Source: Macrostomum hystrix
Lineage: Eukaryota > Platyhelminthes > Macrostomidae
NCBI GenBank assembly: GCA_950097015.1
Contig: CATNEN010000001.1
Location: forward strand, 14,501,001-14,565,000
Reading direction: 5' to 3'
Length of the DNA: 64,000 nt
Under the pieces are notes generated by a model that was given only the letters and a program-made list of their open reading frames with translations, did no database searches and was not told the origin of the DNA. Below, in pieces: positions 45,471 to 57,868 of this stretch; positions within the stretch are counted from its first letter, which is position 1; each line of letters opens with the position of its first letter. The position numbers and the translations under genes were made by a program.

Positions 45471-46242
45471 TGCCCTCACAATAAAAAGAAATAAGAAAAA
45501 TATTTATTATTACTACAATTAATATTTACTAAGCATCATTGACTACATACTACATCCATGCGCAAAAAAGTTCCAGTAATAATAGGAAAACTATATTCAT
45601 ACTTACAACCTACTACTGCAAGTAGCAGAATTATATTTAAGTATTTTCTCACTGATGTGACAGAACCGATTTACGGGATTTCATACGAAGACGAAAATAA
45701 TTGTATTTTAAATGAGTTTCTAAGCAAACGCAAAAGCGAGAGCTAGATAAGAATAAATTTGTTTTACTTGACGTATACGCTTTTTAAAAAATGGTAAGCT
45801 AGTAATGCAGTGCTCAGTAAGCAGCTGATTCCTTTGCCTTGGGCCCGATGCGCGGCAAAAGTATGCACTCAATGTACCGCTGACTATTGCTCGCTTTATT
45901 CCAGCCGCACAACCTGACTCCGCTGCCATAGACTATAGCCGGCTGTCTTCTGGGAGCCAGATAGATTGTCTCCGAGTAGACTATGCGACCCCTGCTCACG
46001 TGACTTTCGGCTGAAGCAGCATCGCGTGATGAGGAGGCTTTAGAATTCGCTATGGAGAGTGGACCGATGCACTTTCCGCACTCTCTGTCAACAATGTGGA
46101 CTACTGTTGACGCTGTGTTGACCGAACTGCCGAGGCTTGACTGCCAATCATTGTTTTGTTTTGTTTTATAAGTACACTGCGAGTGTCTTGCACTGTTTGA
46201 CAGAATAAAGGGAAGAGAAAAAAGAAATCACGAATGAAGATT
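45471..46242. other. Intergenic, no gene seen
   Basis: AT-rich left half. One CCATAGAC motif at 45926. No domain in the open frames. Confidence 0.5.
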
Positions 46243-46490
46243 TGCACAGATTGCCTCTCGCACCAAGGTCCCTGAGCTCGATTCCGCGGCGAGGCCACAT
46301 TCATTTGGGGAGCAGCCGCGAAGAGAAGGCTTTGGGGCTTGTCGTGCAATTTACGCCCTTAAGGGCCAACATGATCCAAGGCACAGTGAGAGTGTACACT
46401 GCCTGTCGATGAGAAAGTCAGGCCAGATGTACACACCTGTGTGTGTGCGTGCTCAGGAGTCAGCGAAATGGGCAGAATTGCCTCCTCATG
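46243..46490 (+). mobile_element. tRNA-derived SINE (first family), plus strand
   Basis: Matches the reverse complement of 6800-7040 from the TTGCCTCTCGCACC head through the CCTTAAGGGC middle to ATGGGCAGAATTGCCTCCTC. The A box is degraded and the 3' tail is missing. The 34 bp array starts right after it. Confidence 0.88.
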
Positions 46491-46509
46491 ATGAGACACG
46501 GGATGTACA

Positions 46510-48600
46510 CATGATGTACATTCAAGAGAAGGATCAGAAATGAGGGATTGTACATTCAAGAGAAGGATCAGAAATGAGGGATTGTACATTCAAGAGTAGG
46601 ATCAGGAATGAGGGATTGTACATTCAAGAGTAGGATCAGGAATGAGGGATTGTACATTCAAGAGTAGGATCAGGAATGAGGGATTGTACATTCAAGAGTA
46701 GGATCAGGAATGAGGGATTGTACATTCAAGAGTAGGATCAGGAATGAGGGATTGTACATTCAAGAGTAGGATCAGGAATGAGGGATTGTACATTCAAGAG
46801 TAGGATCAGGAATGAGGGATTGTACATTCAAGAGTAGGATCAGGAATGAGGGATTGTACATTCAAGAGTAGGATCAGGAATGAGGGATTGTACATTCAAG
46901 AGTAGGATCAGGAATGAGGGATTATACATTCAAGAGTAGGATCAGGAATGAGGGATTGTACATTCAAGAGTAGGATCAGGAATGAGGGATTGTACATTCA
47001 AGAGTAGGATCAGGAATGAGGGATTGTACATTCAAGAGTAGGATCAGGAATGAGGGATTATACACTCAAGAGTAGGATCAGGAATGAGGGATTGTACATT
47101 CAAGAGTAGGATCAGGAATGAGGGATTGTACATTCAAGAGTAGGATCAGGAATGAGGGATTGTACATTCAAGAGTAGGATCAGGAATGAGGGATTATACA
47201 CTCAAGAGTAGGATCAGGAATGAGGGATTGTACATTCAAGAGTAGGATCAGGAATGAGGGATTGTACATTCAAGAGTAGGATCAGGAATGAGGGATTGTA
47301 CATTCAAGAGTAGGATCAGGAATGAGGGATTGTACATTCAAGAGTAGGATCAGGAATGAGGGATTGTACATTCAAGAGTAGGATCAGGAATGAGGGATTG
47401 TACATTCAAGAGTAGGATCAGGAATGAGGGATTGTACATTCAAGAGTAGGATCAGGAATGAGGGATTGTACATTCAAGAGTAGGATCAGGAATGAGGGAT
47501 TGTACATTCAAGAGTAGGATCAGGAATGAGGGATTATACATTCAAGAGTAGGATCAGGAATGAGGGATTGTACATTCAAGAGTAGGATCAGGAATGAGGG
47601 ATTGTACATTCAAGAGTAGGATCAGGAATGAGGGATTGTACATTCAAGAGTAGGATCAGGAATGAGGGATTATACACTCAAGAGTAGGATCAGGAATGAG
47701 GGATTGTACATTCAAGAGTAGGATCAGGAATGAGGGATTGTACATTCAAGAGTAGGATCAGGAATGAGGGATTGTACATTCAAGAGTAGGATCAGGAATG
47801 AGGGATTATACACTCAAGAGTAGGATCAGGAATGAGGGATTGTACATTCAAGAGTAGGATCAGGAATGAGGGATTGTACATTCAAGAGTAGGATCAGGAA
47901 TGAGGGATTGTACACTCAAGAGTAGGATCAGAAATGAGGGATTGTACACTCAAGAGTAGGATCAGGAATGAGGGATTGTACATTCAAGAGTAGGATCAGG
48001 AATGAGGGATTGTACATTCAAGAGTAGGATCAGGAATGAGGGATTGTACATTCAAGAGTAGGATCAGGAATGAGGGATTGTACATTCAAGAGTAGGATCA
48101 GGAATGAGGGATTGTACATTCAAGAGTAGGATCAGGAATGAGGGATTGTACATTCAAGAGTAGGATCAGGAATGAGGGATTGTACATTCAAGAGTAGGAT
48201 CAGGAATGAGGGATTGTACATTCAAGAGTAGGATCAGGAATGAGGGATTGTACATTCAAGAGTAGGATCAGGAATGAGGGATTGTACATTCAAGAGTAGG
48301 ATCAGGAATGAGGGATTGTACATTCAAGAGTAGGATCAGGAATGAGGGATTGTACATTCAAGAGTAGGATCAGGAATGAGGGATTGTACACTCAAGAGTA
48401 GGATCAGGAATGAGGGATTGTACATTCAAGAGTAGGATCAGGAATGAGGGATTGTACATTCAAGAGTAGGATCAGGAATGAGGGATTGTACATTCAAGAG
48501 TAGGATCAGGAATGAGGGATTGTACATTCAAGAGTAGGATCAGGAATGAGGGATTGTACACTCAAGAGTAGGATCAGGAATGAGGGATTGTACACTAGAA
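46510..48600. repeat. 34 bp minisatellite, about 61 copies
   Basis: Units read GAGGGATTGTACATTCAAG then AGTAGGATCAGGAAT. They are extremely uniform. Variant units with TATACACTC recur every four units (136 bp) at about 47055, 47191, 47668 and 47804. Confidence 0.97.
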
Positions 48601-49015
48601 GAAATAAAAGATCATTTTAAAAGCGAGCTTAACATCAGAAAACTTACCGATTCGCTCATGTTTAAAGGTAACAATTAGATTACTTCTCGTATATTTCTCA
48701 ATAAGATTGCTACAACTGGTAACTAGCTGACTGATCTGCCTCGACAACAGGGTGGTTTTTCTCTAACCGCGCGAAGTTTTTTTCACCGCATGTACTCGTA
48801 AGTCATTTTTATACACTGGGTGGGACCCATTAACTCATGAGCATGAGCCGTGTGAGTGAGTGGGGTGATTCAGTGTTCGAATAGGCGAAAAAGCTTGCGC
48901 GAGGCCTCACAAAGCTACATATGTTAAGGGCTTCAGCCTCATTTCGCATGGAGCAGAGCTGCAGGGAGTTGAATAGGGTACAAAAATTGGCCATTTCCGG
49001 AATCGGCCCTCACAC
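48601..49015. other. Intergenic, no gene seen
   Basis: Nothing recognised; low-complexity CA stretch follows. Confidence 0.5.
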
Positions 49016-49042
49016 ACGAACACACACACACACACACACACG
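49016..49042. repeat. CA dinucleotide microsatellite
   Basis: (CA) repeats, about 12 units, slightly interrupted. Confidence 0.9.
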
Positions 49043-49189
49043 AATGATCGCAAACTGACTTTATCGGGCCTTCTGGTGTACTTTTAATAAACTCTCTAAA
49101 TGCATGTATTATTTCACTACTTTTAGTAGCTCGCCGAGTATGTGATATCCACGCTTAGTTGTGAGATGAGTCACATGAGTACAGGAGCA

Positions 49190-50250
49190 TTCGTGAGCAC
49201 ATATAAGTATACATGAGAACACGTGAGTATACATGAGAACACGTGAGTATACATGTGCACGCATGAGTATAAATGAGTATGCATGAGTATACATGTGCAC
49301 GCATGAGTATAAATGAGTATGCATGAGTATACATGAGTATACATGTGCACGCATGAGTATAAATGAGTATGCATGAGTATACATGAGCAAACATGAGCAT
49401 ACATGAGTATCCATGAGTATGCATGAGTATACATGAGTATACATGAGTATCCATGAGTATGCATGAGTATACATGAGTATACATGAGCAAACATGAGCAC
49501 ACATGAGTATACATGAGTATCCATGAGTATACATGAGTATCCATGAGTATGCATGAGTATACATGAGCACACATGAGTATACATGAGTATACACGAGCAC
49601 ACGTGAGTATACATGAGTATACACGAGCACACGTGAGTATTAATGAGTATAAATGAGCACACATCAGCACACATGAGCACACATGAGCACACATAAGCAC
49701 ACATGAGCACATATGAGCACACATGAGCACACATGAGCACACATGAGCTCACATGAGCACACATAGGCACACATAAGCACACATAAGCACACATGAGCTC
49801 ACATGAGCACACATAAGCACACATAAGCACACATAAGCACACATGAGCACACATGAGCACACATGAGCACACATGAGCACACATGAGCACACATAAGCAC
49901 ACATGAGCACACATGAGCACACATGAGCACACATAAGCACACATAAGCACACATGAGCACACATGAGCTCACATGAGCTCACATGAGCACACATAGGCAC
50001 ACATAAGCACACATAAGCACACATGAGCTCACATGAGCACACATAAGCACACATAAGCACACATAAGCACACATGAGCACACATGAGCACACATGAGCAC
50101 ACATGAGCACACATGAGCACACATAAGCACACATGAGCACACATGAGCACACATGAGCACACATAAGCACACATAAGCACACATGAGCACACATGAGCTC
50201 ACATGAGTATACAAGATCACACATGAGCTCACATGATTATACATTAGCAA
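49190..50250. repeat. 10 bp minisatellite, about 105 copies
   Basis: Unit ACATGAGCAC (right part) and ACATGAGTAT (left part), with ACATAAGCAC variants. A block of about 230 bp appears twice in the right half. Its long minus-strand Cys/Met-rich frames are false. Confidence 0.96.
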
Positions 50251-50529
50251 ACATCAATCAATATTTAAGCTGTCATTCTGCAATTTCCAGACCATTCTAA
50301 AAGCAGAGAGTTGCAAATAGGCGAAAGACAATTTTCATCCACTCTCACTTATTGCTCAGCCAATCACAGAGAGACGAGAGTGAGCGATACCATAACTCAA
50401 CTGTCTTGACATGAGTACACTCAGAAGAGGATTTATCTACTGGAGATTAGAGACTAATGTCGGTGAGCAAGCAGTTTTTAGCTCACAATCTCACAAACTG
50501 AAGCAATAGTCTTGGCATCAACCATAGCA

Positions 50530-53500
50530 ATGGACTCCGCTGACGGACCAGAAGATCAGAACAGTTACCAGACAACGGCGGAGAGTCAGCGGCTGACATT
50601 CTACCTGACAGGCTGCACTGGCACAGCCGTGTGCTGCATTGGAATCGTAGCGAATCTCCTGTGCCTGGCCGTGCTAACTAAAAAGTGCATGCGCAGCAGC
50701 AATACTAATTTGTACCTGTGCGCTCTGTCAGTGGCTGACACCATGGTACTGCTCATGTCTGTTCTTGTATTCCTCAAGAATACTCGGCCAGACTTTGAGT
50801 CGCCCGAGTTTATTGTTTGGCGCGACTTTCCCGCTATGCCGCACGTCTATATGTACTCACACGCGATGAACCTGGTGTTCCAGGTGAGACCTCATTCGTT
50901 TAATTGAATTGTTAGACAGATTTTTATCCAATTAGGCAGAGATTTACCTCGAGACACATTTTATTTGCGCTTCACCTGTTAGTCAGAACTGTCACCTGTT
51001 AGATAGAACTGTCACCTGTTAGATAGAACTGTCACCTGTTAGATAGAACTGTCACCTGTTAGACAGAACTGTCACCTGTTAGACAGAATTGTCACCTGTT
51101 AGACAGAACTGTCACCTGTTAGACAGAACTTTCACCTGTTAGACAGAATTGCCACCTGTTAGACAGAACTGTCACCTGTTAGACAGAATTGTCACCTGTT
51201 AGACAGAATTGTCACCTGTTAGACAGAATTGTCACCTGTTAGACAGAACTTTCACCTGTTAGACAGAATTGTCACCTGTTAGACAGAACTGTCACCTGTT
51301 AGACAGAATTGTCACCTGTTAGACAGAACTGTCACCTGTTAGACAGAATTGTCACCTGTTAGACAGAATTGTCACCTGTTAGACAGAATTGTCACCTGTT
51401 AGACAGAACTTTCACCTGTTAGACAGAATTGTCACCTGTTAGACAGAACTGTCACCTGTTAGACAGAACTGTCACCTGTTAGACAGAATTAGCACCTGTT
51501 AGACAGAATTGTCACCTGTTAGACAGAACTTTCACCTGTTAGACAGAACTGTCACCTGTTAGACAGAACTTTCACCTGTTAGACAGAATTGTCACCTGTT
51601 AGACAGAACTGTCACCTGTTAGACAGAATTGTCACCTGTTAGACAGAACTTTCACCTGTTAGACAGAATTGTCACCTGTTAGACAGAACTGTCACCTGTT
51701 AGACAGAATTGTCACCTGTTAGACAGAACTTTCACCTGTTAGACAGAATTGTCACCTGTTAGACAGAACTGTCACCTGTTAGACAGAACTGTCACCTGTT
51801 AGACAGAACTGTCACCTGTTAGACAGAATTAGCACCTGTAAGACAAAAAATTCAACTGTTAGATGCGTTCTATTGGCCTGCATAATCTGTTTAATTGATC
51901 AATGGTAAGTAGAGCGCTGGGTTTTGTTCCGTTAGTCGGATGCAGATGGCTGCAGAATCTGAGAACAGAAGAACAGGCAACCCAGCACACAACAAATCTT
52001 TTTAGAGTTCTTATGCTGCTTGCCCTTGATTCCTAATTAGAAAAAAATCAGGATTTACATCTGATTCGCTCCCGCTTCTGTCTGGGGCCAACATATGAGA
52101 TTGATGTGCATGAAATACTGATCTTTTTCTCTAAAGAAATATAAGTAGTAAAGTCGGTTTTGTCAGTCTTGTTTATATTTTTATGGTTAAATCAATGTGC
52201 CTGATCCTGAGCACACACGCATACAGGTGTGTACATCTGAATGGACTTTCTCATCGTCAGGCAGTGTACACTCGCACTGTGCCTTCAAAAAGGTTGGCCC
52301 TCAAGGGCGTAAATTGCACGACAAGCCACCAAGCCTTCTCTCCGCGGCTGCGCCCCAAATGAATGTGACATCGCCGCGGAATCGAGCTCAGGGACCTTGG
52401 TGCGCGAGGCGTTAGGCCGCCCTGCCACCCCGTACACACCTGTGTGAGTGTGTACTCAGGACTCAGCGGAATGGACTCGGACTCAGCTGCCCTCGAAAAT
52501 TTCGAAGCTCCGCGCTGATTCAGCCTTGAAAATTCCTTCGGCCGTTGGACAAGACTTCTTGTGTATTTTTCTGCTCCACTGAGCAGCCAACAGAAAACCA
52601 GAATTTGGGAAGCTCCACAATTTGGGGGGTTGGAAGAAAAACTTGCGGCAAAATTCACCTCAACATTTATCCCGACTCATTCTCTCGCTCGGATTAACAG
52701 GCTTTTAGCCCAGCCTACTCACCCAGGTGCGCTGCATATCTCAATACGATACATAGGCGGGGGATTTTAATCCCATCAAGAGAGTAGAGTAATCCGCGCC
52801 TCAATACCCTGCTTCAGAAGCGGAACTCCATGCGGCAGCATGATGATTCTCGAGCTCAGGTTCTGCTCAAGCAGCAACCCCACTCCGGCCTGTCGCCCTC
52901 CCCCACCCCTAGACTCGGATGACACTTCGTGATATTTCAGATGCAAAAAAATGATCGACTATTGAGTGTCGGCTGCGATGCACTTTTAAACGCTTCACGT
53001 GATTCGGTATCCACAGGCAAATTATTCACCGTGTGCTCTTTCCTTAGCAATACCTTGTCTCCCACATCTATCCACTCCTCCCTCTACTCTCTCCACTCGC
53101 TCCTTTCTCTCTCTCCTTCTCTCCCTCCTTCTCACCTTCTCTCCCTCCTCTCACCCCTTCTCTCTCTCCCTCCTCTCCCTCCACTCGCTCCTTTCTCTCT
53201 CTCTCCTTCTCTCCCTCCTCTCTCACCTTCTCTCCCTCCTCTCACCCCTTCTCTCTCTCCCTCCTCTCCCTCCTCTCGCAACTTTCTCTCTCTCCTTCTC
53301 TCCCTCCTCTCTCACCTTCTCTCCCTCCTCTCACCCCTTCTCTCTCTCCCTCCTCTCCCTCCTCTCGCAACTTTCTCTCTCTCCTTCTCTCCCTCCACTC
53401 TCTGCTACTCTCCCTCCACTCTCCTTCTCTCCTTCAACTCTCTCCTTATCTCTCCTTCTCTACCTTCGCTCCCTCCGTAGCAGTACGATCCAACTCGTTT

Positions 53501-56500
53501 TATATGTAATGCAATCGGGAAATGCGAAGATGGTACGCACTGCATATTCTTGACACACTTCTCAAACTCTGAAGTGAAGCCTAGTACAGTTAGAATTGTA
53601 GCGACATATGCTGCTTCTGCTGCTACTGCAGCCTCTCAAACGTATCTCCCTAATCTATCTAGAACCTATAATTGGTTTCTAGACAGTGGAGGCATCATTA
53701 ATTCCATATTTGGTTAGTTGATTTCTAGTGTGCGCCTATGATATTTTTAGACTCGAGATTTGAGCAAGCCAATAATTTTTGAGGGCCCGATCTTTTGCAC
53801 GTGATACCTTAAACATATTTTCTGAAATTTATAGCCAATCACACTCGTTGACATTTCTTGACTGACAAAAGTTCTGACTCATTATCTGACACACTAGCTG
53901 GCACATTATCTGATACATCATCTGACACTATCTGACACTAGCTGACACATTATCTGACACTCTGGCTGACACATTATCTGACACATTATCTGACACTCTA
54001 GCTGACACATTATCTGATACACTAGCTGACACATTATCTGACACAAAAGCTGGCACATTATCTGATACATCATCTGACACTATCTGACACTAGCTGACAC
54101 ATTATCTGACACTCTAGCTGACACATTATCTGACACTCTAGCTGACACATTATCTGACACTCTAGCTGATACATTATCTGACACTCTAGCTGACACATTA
54201 TCTGGCACATCTCCCTATCAAACAGGTAGCCATAACTTCAATATAATATTATTTTCTCATTTTATCAATCGCAGTAGCTCTCAACAGGTGGAGCAATCAG
54301 TAGGGCACATTATATTTCACCTCGAGCATAAGCTCCGGTTCTGTAGCCCAAGTTCTCAGCCCACCTTTTGAGCTGGGAGGCAACCTGAACTCTTTAATTC
54401 CCCGAACGCAATTAGCGATGGCATGAGGGAATATAGGCGAAGACACATCGCCGAAAAAGCAGAAGAACTCGGGAAAAGTGTAATTAACTACCTACGAGAG
54501 CATACGTGAAAAATTCAACAAAAAATATCCAAGTTTCCATGTAGCTCCTAAGTGAACAAAGTGTACAATACCCTCTAAAACTGATCCCGCTATTGGGAAA
54601 TGAAATCTGATATTTTCTGATATTTATTTGGCGTATTATAGCTGGGACAGTTAAGGAGCTAGCATTTCCCTTATTTCCCTGCTCACAATGAGAACAACGA
54701 GTTATTCTAAAGTAATGCAGCCCAAGAGACTGCCTATGATAATAGCTTCTCAAAGTTGGGTATTGCTTTTGAGTAATTACAGACTGCAAACTCGGGTAGA
54801 TGATGAGAAAGGAGAAAAGAGGAAGATGTAACAAGCTTAGAAAAGTGAGCACGCAGGGCAGCAGATGGCTGTTTATTTATAGTCGAAGCATTGTTTACTG
54901 GAACATCTGTGCCTAGAGACTAGTTGTTTTGCTGTTCGAAACTCAATTAAGAAATGTTTGCCGACAAAAGGCCTCCGCCTTGTTGTCCTATCATCAGCTA
55001 CAAAACAGCTAGCTTTTGATTAAACTTTAGTTTAGCATTTTTGTCAAGACTGGGTTTCATAATTAGCGTTTGTTTGTAGACAACTCGAGGAGAGAGACGT
55101 CAACTAATTTAACAAGGTTAGATGACCTGTCGGTGTAACGTGTTATGAAACCTGTTAGACAGCAGATGAAACCTGTTAGACGGGAGATGAAAGCTGTTAG
55201 ACAGCAAATAAAACCTTTTAGACAGAAAACGAAACCTGTTGGACAGAAAACGAAACCTGTTGGACAGAAAATGAAACCTGTTGGACAGCAGATGGAACCT
55301 GTTAGACAGCAGATGGAACCTGTTAGACAGCAGATGGAACCTGTTAGACAGCAGATGGAACCTTTTAAACAGCAGATGGAACCTGTTAGACAGCAAATGA
55401 AACATGTTAGACAGCAGATGAAACCTTTTAAACAGCAGATGGAACCTGTTAGACAGCAGATGGAACCTATTAGACAGCAGATAAAACATGTTAGACAGCA
55501 GATGAAACCTGTTAGACAGCAGATGGAACCTGTTAGACAGCAGATGGAACCTATTAGACAGCAGATAAAACATGTTAGACAGCAGATGAAACCTGTTAGA
55601 CAGCAGATGGAACCTGTTAGACAACAGATAAAACCTGTTGGACAGCAGATGAAACCTTTTAAACAGCAGATGGAACCTGTTAGACAGCAGATGGAACCTG
55701 TTAGACAGCAAATAAAACATGTTAGACAGCAGATAAAACATGTTAGACAGCAGATGTAACCTGTTAGACAGCAGATAAAACCTGTTGGACAGCAGATGGA
55801 ACCTGTTAGACAGCAGATGGAACCTGTTAGACAGCAAATAAAACATGTTAGACAGCAGATAAAACATGTTAGACAGCAGATGTAACCTGTTAGACAGCAG
55901 ATGGAACCTGTTAGACAGCAGATAAAACCTGTTGGACAGCAGATGGAACCTGTTAGACAGCAGATGGAACCTGTTAGACAGCAGATGGAACCTGTTAGAC
56001 AGCAGATGGAACCTGTTAGACAGCAGATAAAACCTGTTGGACAGCAGATAAAACCTGTTGGACAGCAGATGGAACCTGTTAGACAGCAGATGGAACCTGT
56101 TAGACAGCAGATGAAACCTGTTAGACAGCAAATAAAACATGTTAGACAGCAGATGAAACCTGTTAGACAGCAGATGAAACCTGTTAGACAGCAGATGGAA
56201 CCTGTTAGACAGCAGATGGAACCTGTTAGACAGCAGATAAAACCTGTTGGACAGCACATGAAACCTGTTAGACAGCAGATGAAACCTGTTCGCCGACCAT
56301 GTCGTCAACCATCACCAGGTGGCGTCGGTGTGGCTGACGGTGGCTTTTACGGCCGACCGCTACCTGATGATTTGCCATCCTTTCCTAGCCGAGCGCTTAT
56401 GCAGCCGTCGGCTTGTTGGTCAGGTGGTGGCCGCCATATTTACCTGCTCCGCTCTTTACACCCTGCCGAGACTGTTTGAGCACGAAATCTTCACGCCCAG

Positions 56501-57868
56501 GGTGCCCGACTTTCTGGCTCACATGAACGACACTGAATTGGAAAGACTGGAGAGCGACCTCGTACAGACACAGGCCAACGGACAGGCCATGGCTGCTCAG
56601 CTGAGACAGGTGAGAACTATTTCTCTAGATTCTTCCCCTAAATTGTTCCCCTACACTCTTCCCCTAGATTCTTCCCCTAGAGCCCTAGATTCTTCCCCTT
56701 GATTTTTCCCCTAGACCCCTAGATTCTTCCCCTAGATTCTTCCCCTAGATTCTTCCCCTAGATTCTTCCCCTAGATTCTTCCCCTAGAATCTTCCCCTAG
56801 ATTCTTCCCCTAGATTTTTCTCGAAGATTCTTCCCTAGATTATTCCCCTAGATTCTACAACTAGATTGTTCCCCTAGATTCTTCCCCCAGATTCTTCCCT
56901 AAGATTCCCTCTTCTTAGGGAAGGAACGATTCCTTCGCACAGAACTTATTCCCTGATTCTTCTCAGTTAGGAGAAGCAATGGAAGCATGTTTACATTAAC
57001 TCAGTAGCTGTCAGCTGCACCGCATCGTATTCTCTCAAATCCCATCTCCAAGCTCGTACGCGGAGGTCGCACATGGTACCACCTGTCAAAGCTGGGCGCT
57101 ACTTCCGAGTACCGAATCTACTACCACCTGGTGGCCTGGCTCATTGTGGTGGTTCTGCTGCCGTTCGCTAGCCTAGCAGTCATGAACGCCTTCCTCATGC
57201 GGGCTGTTCAGAGGGCCAGGCAGCGAGGCCGCCGGCTCAGCGGCTCCGGCAGCGTCAACGGGGCCGTCAGCAGCGTCGCCGGCGCTCTGGGCGCCTCGGC
57301 GTTGAATAGACGCCCCAGGACGCGCAACGACACGACCGTGATGCTGATTGGAGTCATTGTACTATTCTTCGTCTGCCAGATTCCAGCTGCCATCATGCAC
57401 GCCATGTGGAGCACCAGGAAGGTCGGCTTGAAGCAGGACCTGCTGGACTATGCCTTCCAGGATGTGTCCAACCTGCTGGTGGTGCTGAACTCGGCAATCA
57501 ACATTGTGCCCTACTGCCTGTTTAGCGGCAAATTTCGGCGTCAATTGCTGCGCACTCTGCTGTGCTGCGGCTGGTGCGCTAGAAAGATTGGCGACTCGCT
57601 GCAGAATCACAATGTCCGCCGGCTGCCAACCGGACACAGGAGCAACCATGCGCAATCTAGCCGCCATCAGCAGAGACCAATTGAGCTGCGGACGCCGCCG
57701 TCACAGCCGCTGCAGCCAGAGCCGCTGCTACAGCAGCAGCAGCATGGGAAGGTAAATAAGAAGCAGAAGGTTAAGCAGCCGAAAGCTAGACGTCAATCAA
57801 CATTGTCGTTCGGCTATCACCTGGGCCCCTATCTGGTTGATCCCGAGCTCATGACCCTACCGGTTTGA
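50530..57868 (+). CDS. Peptide GPCR, FMRFamide-receptor-like
   Basis: Three exons: 50530-50883, 56319-56609 and 57053-57868 (GT-AG, all phase 0), giving 486 residues. The ATG at 50530 starts a short outer N terminus. TM1 has GIVANLL, TM2 LCALSVADT; TM3 crosses the first intron and ends in TADRYLMICHP (DRY at 130-132). TM4 lies at about 150-170, TM5 238-262, TM6 309-331 with FFVCQIP, and TM7 349-372 with NSAINIVPYC in place of NPxxY. The pattern fits the rhodopsin class near invertebrate FMRFamide and related neuropeptide receptors, which couple to G proteins at the plasma membrane. The tail is basic and glutamine-rich (LLQQQQH). The exon 3 acceptor was chosen for its pyrimidine tract and phase. 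Intron 1 (5.4 kb) carries several arrays; the last ends 29 bp before exon 2. Ligand unknown. Confidence 0.9.
50980..51850. repeat. 20 bp minisatellite in GPCR intron 1, about 43 copies
   Basis: Unit CACCTGTTAGACAGAACTGT, with AATTGT and ACTTT variants in a loosely repeated order. Each unit has an E-box hexamer CACCTG. Confidence 0.97.
52196..52430 (-). mobile_element. tRNA-derived SINE (first family), minus strand
   Basis: Closely matches the SINE at 6724-7058 over its head and body; the 3' tail is missing. In GPCR intron 1. Confidence 0.88.
52432..52490 (+). mobile_element. SINE 3' fragment (first family)
   Basis: GTACACACCTGTGTGAGTGT and ACTCAGCGGAATGG match the 3' body of the family in opposite orientation to the neighbour, giving a head-to-head arrangement. 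Confidence 0.7.
52491..53074. other. GPCR intron 1, unique sequence
   Basis: Nothing recognised. Confidence 0.5.
53075..53480. repeat. CT-rich low-complexity repeat
   Basis: Pyrimidine tract of CTCTCTCCCTCCTCT units. Blocks of about 120 bp (marker TCTCGCAACTTTCTC at 53274 and 53363) are repeated. Confidence 0.9.
53870..54210. repeat. CTGACACATTAT-type tandem repeat, 12-24 bp
   Basis: Irregular units CTGACACATTAT, CTGACACTCTAG and CTGATACATC. Confidence 0.9.
54211..55144. other. GPCR intron 1, unique sequence
   Basis: No gene or repeat recognised. Confidence 0.5.
55145..56290. repeat. 21 bp minisatellite in GPCR intron 1, about 55 copies
   Basis: Unit CCTGTTAGACAGCAGATGGA plus one A, with AAACC and AAACATG variants. 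It shares ACCTGTTAGACAG with the 20 bp array at 50980-51850 in the same intron. It ends 28 bp before exon 2. The period is a multiple of 3, so open frames run on both strands. Confidence 0.97.
56620..56920. repeat. 13 bp minisatellite in GPCR intron 2, about 20 copies
   Basis: Unit TTCCCCTAGATTC, degenerate at both ends. Confidence 0.9.

Noticed and set aside
46510-48600. CRISPR-like array of 34 bp repeats
   Set aside because: Units are contiguous with no unique spacers, and the DNA is eukaryotic.
49109-50250. Cys/Met-rich minus-strand proteins up to 263 residues
   Set aside because: Produced by the 10 bp ACATGAGCAC array.
52929-53553. Leu/Ser/Pro-rich 180-residue frames
   Set aside because: Read-through of a CT-rich low-complexity tract within an intron.
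55063-56479. Long Cys-rich minus-strand and Gln-rich plus-strand proteins
   Set aside because: The 21 bp array keeps frames open on both strands; it is intronic to the GPCR gene.
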